A stretch of DNA of 64,000 nucleotides from Rufibacter psychrotolerans (GCF_016924645.1 NZ_JAFFJV010000020.1:90177-154176), one strand, 5' to 3'; numbered from the stretch's first letter, positions 33,988-42,749 are shown. The notes: a model not told the origin generated them from the sequence alone. A program made the numbers and translations.

Positions 33988-34289
33988 AAAGGTGTTATAG
34001 GTAGAAAAAGTGCTTGTTAAAACCGGTAAGCAGAAGAGGCTGCGGAACAATGCCGGCTGAACCCCGCGCGCCCTTTCTGGTGCTTCACAGTTGTGGCATT
34101 AGTATGCGGGGGAGGGGGAATATTACAGGCCGCCGCAGAAAAAGGCCGCTTTTAACATAACCTTAACTAAAGCGCCGGCCATTGGCCTCTATGCGCGAGA
34201 GAATTGATTATGCTGGCGGGCTAAACCAAAGAGGCACCGTTACCAGCAAGCAAGGATAGGTGGGAAGAAAAGCTAATACCGAAGCAGGA
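33988..34289. other. Gene-free interval upstream of barrel paralogue 3
   Basis: About 300 bp. Presumably holds the promoter of paralogue 3; no convincing box pair or gene seen. Confidence 0.5.
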
Positions 34290-34326
34290 GGTTTTAGGCT
34301 TGTTTTCCTGAAAACAGACCTAAAAC
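34290..34326. repeat. Dispersed palindrome, copy 16
   Basis: GGTTTTAGGCTTGTTTTC, loop CT, GAAAACAGACCTAAAAC; only a few mismatches. Directly abuts the ferredoxin terminator. Confidence 0.8.
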
Positions 34327-34368
34327 AAAAATCCCGGCAGCTACTAGAAGAAGTAACTACCGGGATTT
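34327..34368 (-). terminator. Terminator of the ferredoxin gene (minus strand)
   Basis: AAATCCCGG / CCGGGATTT arms with a 22-nt loop, T run on the minus strand, 24 bp after the ferredoxin stop. Confidence 0.75.
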
Positions 34369-34391
34369 AGTGCTATGCTAGAGCAAGAAGC

Positions 34392-34718
34392 TTACTCAAA
34401 GTCGGCCATCACGCGTAGAACGGTGCCGTCTAGTTCTGGGGTGACCTTGATCTGGCAAGAAAGACGGCTGGTGCTGGTGGGGTTGGGTAAGTTCTCCAGG
34501 GTGTAGAGCTCGTCATCAGAGGGCTCGGGCAGCTCCGGGGCTTCCACCAGTTGAATGTGGCAAGTGGCACAAAGCGCCATGCCGCCGCAGGTGGCCTGTA
34601 CGTTAAACTCACTGGCCTTCAAAACCTCCATCAGGCTCAGGCCCATGTCTGTAGGGGCCGGAACCGAGATGCGCTCGCCAGCGGGGGTTTCCACGTAAAC
34701 GGTGATGTCTTCTTGCAT
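34392..34718 (-). CDS. [2Fe-2S] ferredoxin
   Basis: A 108-residue adrenodoxin-like ferredoxin. The four cluster ligands are visible: Cys44, Cys50, Cys53 (TCGGMALCATC) and Cys88 (RLSCQI). Small cytoplasmic one-electron carrier. It starts 3 bp after the reductase stop on the same strand, so the two genes form a reductase-ferredoxin pair. The downstream acceptor is not indicated by any neighbour. Confidence 0.93.
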   Translation of the reverse strand: MQEDITVYVETPAGERISVPAPTDMGLSLMEVLKASEFNVQATCGGMALCATCHIQLVEAPELPEPSDDELYTLENLPNPTSTSRLSCQIKVTPELDGTVLRVMADFE

Positions 34719-34721
34719 GGG

Positions 34722-35735
34722 TTACAGGGTTGGCACTCCGTTTACGGTAGTGTATTTCAGAACGAATTTCTTGTCTGGGTTGATGACGGAGTACGCGCTC
34801 TGCGCCATCAGGGCCGCCTCATGGTAGCCGCACAAGATCAGCTTCAGTTTACCCGGGTAAGTGTTAATGTCGCCAATGGCGTACACGCCCGGTATGTTGG
34901 TGCTGTAATCTACAGTGTTCACCACAATGGCCGATTTCTCCAACTCCAGTCCCCAGTTCTCCAGCGGGCCCAGCTTAGGCACCAACCCGAAAAGCGGAAT
35001 GAAGTAATCTGTCTCTATCTGGTACGCGTCAGCGCCGTCTGGCATGACGGTCACCGCATCCAGTTTGCCGTTGCCGTGTACCTCGGTCACGTTAGACTTC
35101 AGGAGCAGGCGCATGTGACCCTCTTCAGCCAGGCTAGACACCTTGGCCGCCGATTCCGGCGCGCCTCTAAAGGTGGTGCCGCGGTGCACCAGGGTCAGTT
35201 CCTTTGCCACATCGGCCAGGTAAATGGCCCAGTCCAGGGCAGAGTCTCCGCCGCCGGCCAGGACCACGCGCTTGTCGCGGAAGTGCTCTGGGTCCAGGAT
35301 CATGTAGTTCACGCCTTTGCCGCCTTCAAAGTTGGCCAGGTTGTCAATGGCGGGTTTGCGGGGCTCAAACGAACCCAAGCCGCCGGCAATCACCACCACC
35401 CTGCAGTAGATCTCGGTGCCCTCTGAGGTCACCAGGCGGAAAGAACCGTCTTCCAGCTTCTCCAGGTCCTCCACGCGCTCACCCAGGGTGAAAGTTGGGT
35501 GGAAGGGGGCAATCTGCTCCATCTGGTTTTTGATCAGGTCGCCCGCCAGGATGGAAGGAAACCCGGGGATGTCGTAGATGGGTTTTTTGGGGTAAATCTC
35601 AGAAAGCTGGCCGCCCACCTGGGGCAGGGCGTCTACCACGTGGCACTTCATCTTCAGAAGGCCCGCCTCAAACACCGCGAATAGCCCCACCGGACCGGCG
35701 CCGATGATACAGATATCAGTAGTTACAGTTGACAT
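34722..35735 (-). CDS. Ferredoxin--NADP+ reductase, thioredoxin-reductase-like type
   Basis: A 337-residue FAD/NAD(P)H flavoprotein: FAD loop GAGPVGLFAVFEAG (about 12-25), GGQLSEIYP, NAD(P) loop VLAGGGDSALDWAIY, and the C-terminal GVYAIGDINTYPGKLKLI. It lacks the CxxC redox pair of thioredoxin reductase, and that together with the adjacent ferredoxin supports a ferredoxin/flavodoxin-NADP+ reductase. Divergent from lgt across about 200 bp. Confidence 0.92.
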   Translation of the reverse strand: MSTVTTDICIIGAGPVGLFAVFEAGLLKMKCHVVDALPQVGGQLSEIYPKKPIYDIPGFPSILAGDLIKNQMEQIAPFHPTFTLGERVEDLEKLEDGSFRLVTSEGTEIYCRVVVIAGGLGSFEPRKPAIDNLANFEGGKGVNYMILDPEHFRDKRVVLAGGGDSALDWAIYLADVAKELTLVHRGTTFRGAPESAAKVSSLAEEGHMRLLLKSNVTEVHGNGKLDAVTVMPDGADAYQIETDYFIPLFGLVPKLGPLENWGLELEKSAIVVNTVDYSTNIPGVYAIGDINTYPGKLKLILCGYHEAALMAQSAYSVINPDKKFVLKYTTVNGVPTL

Positions 35736-35880
35736 ATAAGGTATAGTAGTTCAAACAGGCAGGTGCGGGCGTCTCCCTTGGCTGCCGTAAAGTCTAGCAC
35801 AAACGGTTTACTTTCAGGTTTGCGCCCACAAAGTAACATCATTTTCGGCTAAAGTGTTTCCTCAGAAGCAGAACTGATTC

Positions 35881-35909
35881 TTGCCGCTCATAGATTAAAT
35901 TGTAATTTT
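35881..35909 (+). promoter_or_regulatory. Candidate lgt promoter
   Basis: TTG (35881-35883), 18-bp spacer, TAATTTTA (35902-35909), one base off TAnnTTTG, 22 bp before the ATG. Spacing to the start is short. Confidence 0.35.
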
Positions 35910-35931
35910 AGCCCCACTAACCATTGATTGC

Positions 35932-36762
35932 ATGCTGAACTTCATTACCTGGGATGTTTCGCCCGATATTTTTTCGCTGGGGCCGGTGACCGTGCGCTGG
36001 TACGGTCTACTGTTTGCCCTGGCCTTTGTGCTTACCCAACCCATTGAGAAATACATCTACCGCAAAGACGGCCGCAAAGACGAAGACGTGGACGTGCTCA
36101 CCATGTATATGATCATTGGCACCGTGATTGGCGCACGCCTGGGCCACTGCCTGTTCTATGACCCGGTGTATTACCTATCTAATCCGCTGGAGATTTTCAA
36201 GATCTGGGAAGGTGGCTTGGCCAGCCACGGTGGTACCATTGGTATTCTGGTGGCCCTCTACCTGTTCTGCCGCAAACACAAGTTTGATTACCTCTGGGTG
36301 CTGGACCGCATTGTGATTGTGACCGCCCTGGGGGGAGCATGTATCCGGCTAGGGAACCTGATGAACTCTGAAATTATTGGCCGGCCCACCGATGTGCCCT
36401 GGGCGTTTAAGTTCGTGCGCAACGGCGAGCTGTTCAACGGAGTGCCGGCTTACGCAGACCCACGCCACCCCACGCAGCTCTACGAAAGCCTTTTCTGCAT
36501 CTTCCTGTTTGTGCTGCTGTACTTCCTCTGGAAGCGCGGGGCCGGGCAAGTCCGCGGGCTGCTGTTCGGGCTGTTTGTGACCTTGCTGTTCTCGTTCCGT
36601 TTCCTGGTGGAGTTCCTGAAGGAAAACCAGGAGGAGTTTGAGAATGCCCTTCCGCTGAACATGGGCCAATGGCTGAGCATTCCGCTGGTGCTGGTGGGCA
36701 TTGCCGTACTGTTCTACGCCATGAAACAACCCAAACAACCCAGCCGGCCGGTGAGCGGGTAG
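35932..36762 (+). CDS. lgt: Prolipoprotein diacylglyceryl transferase
   Basis: Transfers diacylglycerol from phosphatidylglycerol to the lipobox cysteine of preprolipoproteins, in the inner membrane. The 276-residue protein has about seven hydrophobic helices and the family motifs RWYGLLFALAF (early), GLASHGGTIG, GGACIRLGNLMNSEIIGRPT and HPTQLYESLF. Length is normal. Monocistronic; its 3' end carries palindrome copy 17 and a strong hairpin. Confidence 0.95.
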   Translation: MLNFITWDVSPDIFSLGPVTVRWYGLLFALAFVLTQPIEKYIYRKDGRKDEDVDVLTMYMIIGTVIGARLGHCLFYDPVYYLSNPLEIFKIWEGGLASHGGTIGILVALYLFCRKHKFDYLWVLDRIVIVTALGGACIRLGNLMNSEIIGRPTDVPWAFKFVRNGELFNGVPAYADPRHPTQLYESLFCIFLFVLLYFLWKRGAGQVRGLLFGLFVTLLFSFRFLVEFLKENQEEFENALPLNMGQWLSIPLVLVGIAVLFYAMKQPKQPSRPVSG

Positions 36763-36802
36763 CGGTTTTACGCCCCTTTTCCAGAAAATAGCCTTAAAAC
36801 GG
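36763..36802. repeat. Dispersed palindrome, copy 17
   Basis: CGGTTTTACGCCCCTTTTC, loop CA, GAAAATAGCCTTAAAACGG. It starts at the base after the lgt stop codon and its last bases are shared with the terminator stem. Confidence 0.7.
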
Positions 36803-36841
36803 AGAGGGCCAGCAGACATACCTGCTGGCCCTCTCCGCTTT
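36801..36841. terminator. Bidirectional terminator after lgt
   Basis: Perfect 15-bp stem GGAGAGGGCCAGCAG / CTGCTGGCCCTCTCC with a 6-nt loop and T run. It faces the convergent secreted-protein gene. Confidence 0.9.
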
Positions 36842-36870
36842 TTGCGCAACTGAATTCCGGCAGGAAGTTC

Positions 36871-37707
36871 TTACAACGTGTATTTGAACAGGGTACCTTC
36901 CTCATTGGTGATGAGCAGGTGGCGGTTGTCTTTGAAAAGCACGGCCTCTACCTGTCCGCTTTGGGGTAAATCCAGCACCTGGGGCTGCTGCGCCAGGAAT
37001 TGGGTAGAACCCTTGGATACGGGAAACAGGTAAAGCTTTCCGTAGGTAAGTACCGCCAGCCGGCGCCCATCCGGGCTGAGGTCGGCTGAGGTGACCATGC
37101 CGGGCAGCTCTTTTTTGGTCACCAGCCGGGCGGTGTGGGTGCCGGCATCATCGGGGAGCGCGTAGAGCTTGGCGTAGCGCGAGGCACCCCGGTCTTTGGA
37201 GATCAGGTACAGTTTGCCGCCGTGCCAAAAGAACGCTTCGCAGTCAAAGTTGCGGTCTTCCTTGGCTATTTTGCCAGCGGGCAGGTCTTCATAGGTGAAT
37301 TTGATCTCCTGGGTCTTTACGCCGCCCTTCAGGGCTACCTTGTAGATCTTGAGGTCTTTGCGCTTGTTGCTGTTGTTGCCCATGTCGCCAATGTACAGGT
37401 AACCTGCGTTGTCTTTGGTGAGGTCTTCCCAATCGGTGTTGGAGGCGTTGGGCACGGTCACCTCTTTCAATAATTTGCCCTGTTCATTGATCTGGTACAG
37501 GACCGGGGCATTGCCCGCGTCATTGTGCGTCCAGTAAGTGTGGGGGGCATCGGCCAGTTCCAGACCCGAACTCTCCACCACCGCCCTGGGCAGTTTGGCC
37601 AGGCGCGATAGGTTGCCCGCCGGCGCGTACACCGGCTGAAAGCTGCTGAACAGAATAAGGATTGGTAAAAGGAGATAACAGGTTTTGAAAACGCTTGACT
37701 GCTTCAT
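36871..37707 (-). CDS. Secreted beta-propeller-like protein
   Basis: A 278-residue exported protein: hydrophobic signal (MKQSSVFKTCYLLLPILILFSS), then short repeats of beta-strand character such as DWEDLTKDNAGYLYIGDMGNNSNKRKDLKIYKV, NFDCEAFFWHGGKLYLISKD and SADLSPDGRRLAVLTYGKLYLFPV. These resemble the blades of propeller proteins of the SdiA-regulated/phytase-like type. No catalytic motif is certain. The start at 37707 gives a clean signal peptide; the frame is open to 37743. Monocistronic. Function unknown. Confidence 0.75.
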   Translation of the reverse strand: MKQSSVFKTCYLLLPILILFSSFQPVYAPAGNLSRLAKLPRAVVESSGLELADAPHTYWTHNDAGNAPVLYQINEQGKLLKEVTVPNASNTDWEDLTKDNAGYLYIGDMGNNSNKRKDLKIYKVALKGGVKTQEIKFTYEDLPAGKIAKEDRNFDCEAFFWHGGKLYLISKDRGASRYAKLYALPDDAGTHTARLVTKKELPGMVTSADLSPDGRRLAVLTYGKLYLFPVSKGSTQFLAQQPQVLDLPQSGQVEAVLFKDNRHLLITNEEGTLFKYTL

Positions 37708-37820
37708 TCTAAAATGGGGGATAATAACGTGAAACAAAGCCACCCGGGCCTTACAAGCTTAAGTATAACGGAGCCGCCTTGCCCAGGTTTACCCGTTTGG
37801 CTAGGAAAAACGGGGTGTCT

Positions 37821-37856
37821 GTTTTAGAACGCTTTTTGCCAAAACGGGTGAAAAAC
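37821..37856. repeat. Dispersed palindrome, copy 18 (degenerate)
   Basis: GTTTTAGAACGCTTTTTG, CC, AAAACGGGTGAAAAAC: overall pattern retained, several mismatches. Five bp before the msrB terminator. Confidence 0.45.
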
Positions 37857-37860
37857 AAGA

Positions 37861-37895
37861 AAGGCCTTGCCCGGTACAGCGGGCAAGGCCTTTTG
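37861..37895 (-). terminator. Terminator of msrB (minus strand)
   Basis: Perfect 13-bp stem AAGGCCTTGCCCG / CGGGCAAGGCCTT with a 6-nt loop, 24 bp after the stop. Confidence 0.85.
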
Positions 37896-37918
37896 TTGAT
37901 GGTGCAGAGCAGCGTGGC

Positions 37919-38506
37919 TTAGTTCACCTGTAAGCCGGCGTTGGGCACAAAGTCCAGCGAGACGGAGTTCATGCAGTAGCGCTGGTAAGTGGGGGCGGGG
38001 CCATCATCGAACAAGTGGCCCAGGTGCGCGTCACAGCGGCCGCAGAGCACTTCTATGCGGTCCATGCCGTGCGAGTGGTCTTCTTCATATTTCACTGCCG
38101 TTTTGCGCATGGTTTCAAAGAAACTGGGCCAGCCGCAGTCGGTCTCAAACTTGGCGTCTGATTTAAACAGGGCATTGCCGCAGGCGGCGCAATAGTAGGT
38201 GCCCAGGCCTGTGTAGTTCCAGAGTTTGCCGGTGAAAGCGCGCTCGGTGCCTTTCTCGCGCGCCACGTGGTACAGGGCAGGAGACAAAACCTTTTTCCAT
38301 TCCGCGTCTGAGACGTTGAGTTTGGTGGTATCAGCGCGGGAGTAGTAGGGGTGCCTGGTGTTCTGCGCGGAGGCCTGCTGCGGCAGGGCGGCTACTTGGG
38401 TAAAAGCCTCCGCCGGAGGGCTGGCCGGATTTCCGGAGGTATCGGTTGCGCGTTGGCAGCTGAAGAAGGGGAGCGCCAGAATGAGCAGGTATAGAAAAAC
38501 TCGCAT
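37919..38506 (-). CDS. msrB: Peptide-methionine (R)-S-oxide reductase, lipoprotein form
   Basis: Repairs methionine-R-sulfoxide in proteins. The 195-residue protein has the MsrB fold with zinc cysteines Cys106/Cys109 (CAAC) and Cys155/Cys158 (CGRC), the conserved CGWPSFF, and the catalytic Cys178 in RYCMNSVSLDF. An N-terminal signal with FFSC (Cys17) suggests export and lipid anchoring, so it would repair envelope proteins. The start at 38506 is chosen for this signal; the frame is open to 38611 but the extra residues are basic and unlike a leader. Monocistronic. Confidence 0.93.
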   Translation of the reverse strand: MRVFLYLLILALPFFSCQRATDTSGNPASPPAEAFTQVAALPQQASAQNTRHPYYSRADTTKLNVSDAEWKKVLSPALYHVAREKGTERAFTGKLWNYTGLGTYYCAACGNALFKSDAKFETDCGWPSFFETMRKTAVKYEEDHSHGMDRIEVLCGRCDAHLGHLFDDGPAPTYQRYCMNSVSLDFVPNAGLQVN

Positions 38507-38795
38507 GTCTTTGAACGGGCAATTTGCCCTTAGGTGGTATTCTCTCAACAAACCAGGCCTTTGAAAGGTTTTCCGCGCTTTGGGCAACCGGGTGTAAGCT
38601 GCCTTGCCCAAAACCAGGCGACAGCGGCCATACCTGCCGGCAAGTGTTGTGCCGGGCGAATAATCTCCTTAACTTTCTGAATTTTTGAGCGCTGTGGCTT
38701 TCTGCTAAACGGGATAATTAACAGGCAGATGCTACCCAAGAAACGAATGTTCAATCTTTTTTAATATAAACCTTTCATTACTTTTTACAAGCAGT

Positions 38796-41003
38796 ATGTG
38801 TGCAGATGGAATGCCTACGGACCAACGCAGGCAAGAACTAAGAGGCAGGGAGCTGAGTTTCTTATTCATTTTATTACTGAGCCTGGCTTTTCAGCCGGTG
38901 CTGGGCCAGAAAGTATTCAACGGCCAAAAACTCTTATTGACCAAAGCTTCCCGGGAGGTGAACGCCGCCCAGGAGCTCATGGAAAAGAACCAGTACGAGG
39001 AGGCGCTGAAACACCTCAACACCGCCCTTGACGTGAGCAAAGGCAAAGATGACCTTGAGATTTTCTCGCTGAAGGGAATCTGCGAGTACCAGCTGGGCCG
39101 TATGCCCCAGGCGGTGGAACAGCTAAGCTACGCCGTGTCAAAGGTGAACAGCAAAGAGGCGCTTCCGCCCAAAACGCCCGAGGCCGTGCTCACGGCCCTC
39201 TTGTACCGCGCCAAAGCCCGTGAAGCCCAGAAAGATTTACCTACCGCCATCAAAGACCTGCAACTGCTGGCCACCGCCGCCCATGTGCCGCTCAAGAGCA
39301 AAGCCTATGAGCAGTGGTCCCGCCATCTGTCTGAGTTAGACCGCGGCGGCAACCAGGACAAAGCCGAACTGTTGGTGGCCAAAGCCGTGGAAGTAGACCC
39401 CAAGAATGCCGAGGCGCTGGTGTTTCAGGCGCAATTGGCCATCTATGAGCGCGGGTATGAAGAGGCCGTGGGATCTTTGGAGAAAGCCATCGGGCTGGAA
39501 GCTGACCCGGTAGCCAAGGCCAAGTACCAGTCTATGCTGGCCGTGTGCAAGTACCGCCTGGGCAAGGAAGAAGAGGCCCTGGCCATTTTCAAAGACGCCG
39601 TGGAGAATGCGCCCGAGTCTACCAAATGGCAGGTGTACCAGCAGCAAGCCAACCTGGTCATCCTGAACAAACTGTATGATCCGGCCATTCTGGAACAGGC
39701 CAAACTCTGGGCCAACCGTGCCGCCATTCTGTCTGAAGACTGCAGCAACCAGATCACCTTTGCCTACATGCAGGCCCTCAACAATGAACTGGGCAAGGCC
39801 AAAGAAACCCTGAAGCCCGTGGCCGACTGTGAGAATGCCACCCTTAAAATGTCAAAGGCTCAGCTCTCTTCCTGGATCAGCAACCTGGAAAAAGCCGCCC
39901 AGCAAAAGGTGAAAGTGAAAGCGTATGGCGCAGGCAGCTGGTATTACTGGGGCGGCATAAAGGCCGGCCTGGCCGAAGGCAAAGGGAAGGCCCTGAGCAA
40001 GGACTACCTCTACGAGGTGTCTAATGGTACATTTGTAAACGGTACCCTGGTATCTGGTACGCTCACCAACGTGTCTGACGGCTGGACTTACTCCGGCGCC
40101 TTCAGCAACGGCACCATCAGCGGAACCGGGAAAATGACCTACGCCGGCGGCGATGTGTTTAGCGGCAAGTTTGTGGGCAACAAGCCCCAGGGCAAAGGCA
40201 AATGGGTGTACACAGACGGCAGCACCTATGAGGGAGAAGTGGTGAACGGAACCCCCAAAGGCTTGGGCAAATACCTGAGCAAGGAAGGCAATGGCTACGA
40301 AGGCTCCTTCAAAGACGGCAAACCCCACGGCAAAGGCTTCTTACTCCAGGCTGGGAAAAAGGAAGCCGCGGAGTTTACAGACGGTGAGCGCAACGATGCC
40401 GCGTACCTGGCCAAAGTAAAAGCCGAGCAGGAAAAACTGGCCCAGGAAAAACAGCAGGCCCAGGCCCTGGCCGCCCAACGCCTGAAGGAAGAGGAACTGG
40501 CCAAAGCCGAAAAACGTCAGAACTCGGGCAAAATCCTGGGCAAAACTCTGGCGCTGGCCGGTGGGGCTTTGGCCCTCACCAAAGCCGTAGACCTGGGCAT
40601 GAGCGCCGAGGATGCCACCGGCCTGGGCGCCGCCCTGGTAGCCGACGTGCTCACCGATGGCGAAGCCGGTGCCCTGCACTCTACCCTCACCACCATGAAC
40701 GCGGCCAACGGCAACCTGTCTAATCCGTTGGGAGGAAATTCAGCCGCTGCAAAAAGCAGCAGCCCCGGTGCCGCCGGCGAGGCCAATGACTGCGGTTGTT
40801 CCAATGACCCCGTGGCCAATAAATACAAGACAATGACCGTCAACGGCGAAGATGCGCAGGTAAATTCTGTCTGCGCCATGATTGCCTACTATGACTGTAT
40901 GGCCCGTAACTGTAGCCCGGCCAACAGAGCAGAATGGCAGAAAAGGGCAGATGCCAACCGCCAGGTTTTAAAGCAAATGACAGGCAGAACCACCTGCAAC
41001 TAA
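38796..41003 (+). CDS. TPR and MORN repeat protein with Cys-rich C-terminus
   Basis: A 735-residue exported protein, not matched to a named family. A basic N-terminus leads into a hydrophobic signal (LSFLFILLLSLAFQPVLG). Residues about 35-370 form tetratricopeptide-like helical pairs (QYEEALKHLNTALDV; YEEAVGSLEKAIGLEAD; KEEEALAIFKDAVENAP). Residues about 390-540 hold MORN repeats (GDVFSGKFVGNKPQGKGKW; STYEGEVVNGTPKGLGKY). Then a charged coiled-coil-like stretch (AEQEKLAQEKQQAQ), a Gly/Ala-rich segment, and a C-terminal region with eight cysteines. Start at 38796 or the Met at 38811. Monocistronic with a good terminator. Likely a scaffold at the envelope; role unknown. Confidence 0.8.
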   Translation: MCADGMPTDQRRQELRGRELSFLFILLLSLAFQPVLGQKVFNGQKLLLTKASREVNAAQELMEKNQYEEALKHLNTALDVSKGKDDLEIFSLKGICEYQLGRMPQAVEQLSYAVSKVNSKEALPPKTPEAVLTALLYRAKAREAQKDLPTAIKDLQLLATAAHVPLKSKAYEQWSRHLSELDRGGNQDKAELLVAKAVEVDPKNAEALVFQAQLAIYERGYEEAVGSLEKAIGLEADPVAKAKYQSMLAVCKYRLGKEEEALAIFKDAVENAPESTKWQVYQQQANLVILNKLYDPAILEQAKLWANRAAILSEDCSNQITFAYMQALNNELGKAKETLKPVADCENATLKMSKAQLSSWISNLEKAAQQKVKVKAYGAGSWYYWGGIKAGLAEGKGKALSKDYLYEVSNGTFVNGTLVSGTLTNVSDGWTYSGAFSNGTISGTGKMTYAGGDVFSGKFVGNKPQGKGKWVYTDGSTYEGEVVNGTPKGLGKYLSKEGNGYEGSFKDGKPHGKGFLLQAGKKEAAEFTDGERNDAAYLAKVKAEQEKLAQEKQQAQALAAQRLKEEELAKAEKRQNSGKILGKTLALAGGALALTKAVDLGMSAEDATGLGAALVADVLTDGEAGALHSTLTTMNAANGNLSNPLGGNSAAAKSSSPGAAGEANDCGCSNDPVANKYKTMTVNGEDAQVNSVCAMIAYYDCMARNCSPANRAEWQKRADANRQVLKQMTGRTTCN

Positions 41004-41033
41004 CCTGCTTCTGCAACCAGTGATTGCATCCAG

Positions 41034-41068
41034 AAAGCCCTGCCAAGTAGTATTGGCAGGGCTTTTTG
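41034..41068 (+). terminator. Terminator of the TPR-MORN gene
   Basis: Perfect 13-bp stem AAAGCCCTGCCAA / TTGGCAGGGCTTT with a 6-nt loop and T run. Confidence 0.88.
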
Positions 41069-41290
41069 CTTTAAAATCCCTTTCCTCAAGAAGGTTGGGC
41101 TGTCATAACAATCTCCTACCCATACCAACCATCCTAGCCCGGATTCTCACCACCCAGCCTGAGTTCTTTCGGTGCAAGGCCCCGCAGAGACTTGGTGCTA
41201 TTTCTGGCGCCGGGGGAATTTTTTGCAAAGGGCATAAGCCACGAAGGCATAAGGGCGGGCAGAGGTCATTGATAGAGGACCTAGACCAGG
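41069..41290. other. Gene-free interval before the convergent deaminase gene
   Basis: No credible gene, repeat or promoter seen between the two terminators. Confidence 0.5.
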
Positions 41291-41346
41291 CCCAAAAAGC
41301 AAGTGGCAGCCTGCACACGTACAGACTGCCACTTGCTTTTTTTGGG
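41291..41346. terminator. Bidirectional terminator, deaminase side
   Basis: Perfect 16-bp stem AAAAAGCAAGTGGCAG / CTGCCACTTGCTTTTT, extended by CCC/GGG, with a 16-nt loop. It serves the minus-strand deaminase operon. Confidence 0.85.
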
Positions 41347-41373
41347 CCGAATTTTGAAAAACAGGCTTAAAAC
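41336..41373. repeat. Dispersed palindrome, copy 19
   Basis: CTTTTTTTGGGCCGAATTTT, GAAAAACAGGCTTAAAACC. It overlaps the terminator and ends at the base before the deaminase stop codon. Confidence 0.55.
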
Positions 41374-41811
41374 CTATACCCCAATATCTTCATTCCAGAC
41401 GGTGGGTTGCTCGGCCATGAACTTCTGCATGAGCGCGTAGCACTCGGGGTTATCTTCCACGGTCACGTCCACGCCACGAGAGCGCAGCAGCTCTTCCTCG
41501 CCCATGAACGATTTGTTCTCGCCTATCACCACCCGGGGGATGCCGTACAGCAAAATGGTGCCCGAGCACATGGAACAAGGCGACAGGGTGGTGTACATGG
41601 TGCACTCGCGGTACACCTGGGCGGGTTGCCGGCCGGCGTTCTCCAGCGCATCCATCTCGCCGTGCAGAATGGCGCTGCCTTCCTGCACCCGTTTGTTGTG
41701 GCCCCGGCCTATGATCTTGCCGTTGTGTACCAGCACAGACCCAATGGGAATGCCTCCTTCTTCATAGCCCCTGCGGGCTTCTTCCAGCGCAGCTTGCAAA
41801 AATTCATTCAT
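41374..41811 (-). CDS. Cytosine deaminase, yeast FCY1-like
   Basis: Zinc hydrolase expected to deaminate cytosine to uracil for salvage. The 145-residue protein has the deaminase signature with zinc ligands His50 (ILHGEMDALENAG, proton shuttle Glu52), Cys79 and Cys82 (TLSPCSMCSGTILLYGIPRVVIGEN). The order and spacing, including the start (EEARRGYEEGGIPIGSVLV) and end (WNEDIGV), follow yeast cytosine deaminase much more closely than tRNA adenosine deaminase TadA or guanine deaminase; this comparison is from memory. Co-transcribed with the DUF4184 gene, overlapping it by 4 bp (ATGA). Confidence 0.85.
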   Translation of the reverse strand: MNEFLQAALEEARRGYEEGGIPIGSVLVHNGKIIGRGHNKRVQEGSAILHGEMDALENAGRQPAQVYRECTMYTTLSPCSMCSGTILLYGIPRVVIGENKSFMGEEELLRSRGVDVTVEDNPECYALMQKFMAEQPTVWNEDIGV

Positions 41812-42551
41812 GCTCTCAGTCTAAGGGTGTTTTTGATCCTGAACAAATACGGAAGAATAATCAAGCTAAGCAACCCCGCCGAGATGGCCGCCACAAAAAT
41901 GTAGTAGCGGTTCTGTTTGCCGCCGGCCACAAACCACAGCGCCACCACTATCACTACCAGCACCGTCCAAAGCACCCAATATCCCAAAATGCTCCTAGGG
42001 GGGGCCTCCTGCTTTTCCTTGGGCAACATGAAGATAAAGAGCACCATGATGTACCCACCCAGGGCAGACAAGACCTGTTGCAGCAGGGAGTACAAAGGTC
42101 TGGTAAACGGCTCGGGCAGCACCTCGTTCAGCAGGAACGGGAACAGCCGCACGCCAAGGCCATCACTGTGCGTGAACGAATCCCAGGCCAGGTGCGAGAC
42201 AATGCCCACCAGCAAAGACAGCAGCACCACCCCGTACTGCCGCTTGAAGTGGAGCTTCCAGTTGAACCGCTTGTACCGGTTAAACCGCTGCCGCAGAAAG
42301 CGCGGCAAGTGGTCAATGAGCGTGTCGCGCACCACCAGGTGGAAAACAAAACAGAGCAGCAGGCCCATGGGCAGGTTAAAATAGAAAATGCCCGGCCAGG
42401 TGTGGCTGTACGGGTCATGCAGGCTCATGCGGAGGAACTTCTCAAAATCGGGGGCCATGCTGCCCACAATGAGGCCGGTGGCCGAACGCCAGCGGTGGGG
42501 CAGGGGAATGAAGGGCAGCACAATGGCCGGATGGGAGAACGTGAACGGCAT
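41808..42551 (-). CDS. DUF4184 family membrane protein
   Basis: A 247-residue inner-membrane protein of the DUF4184 family. The N-terminus MPFTFSHPAIVLP and the segment GSMAPDFEKFL are typical, and SHLAWDSFTH lies in the middle. At least five hydrophobic helices. The histidines and aspartates recall metal-dependent membrane hydrolases, but no activity is established. It is upstream of and overlaps the deaminase by 4 bp; a functional link is not obvious. Confidence 0.88.
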   Translation of the reverse strand: MPFTFSHPAIVLPFIPLPHRWRSATGLIVGSMAPDFEKFLRMSLHDPYSHTWPGIFYFNLPMGLLLCFVFHLVVRDTLIDHLPRFLRQRFNRYKRFNWKLHFKRQYGVVLLSLLVGIVSHLAWDSFTHSDGLGVRLFPFLLNEVLPEPFTRPLYSLLQQVLSALGGYIMVLFIFMLPKEKQEAPPRSILGYWVLWTVLVVIVVALWFVAGGKQNRYYIFVAAISAGLLSLIILPYLFRIKNTLRLRA

Positions 42552-42669
42552 GGAGGCGAAGGCTTAAGTCCTCTTAACGGCGGGGCAGCGCAAATTGATA
42601 CGGGGCCGGTAAAACAGGGGCAGCCAGGCAAACACTCGGCAGGCCGGCGCTGGTTTGTCCTGGTCCGTC

Positions 42670-42707
42670 CGTTTAGGGGCTAGTTTACAGAAATTAGCCT
42701 TAAAACG
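42670..42707. repeat. Dispersed palindrome, copy 20
   Basis: CGTTTAGGGGCTAGTTT, loop ACAG, AAATTAGCCTTAAAACG. Between yidD (3' side) and the DUF4184 gene (5' side). Confidence 0.8.
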
Positions 42708-42749
42708 CCAGAAGTTTCCTCCGTGCTCCAGCAAGAGGAGGGGTGAGGA

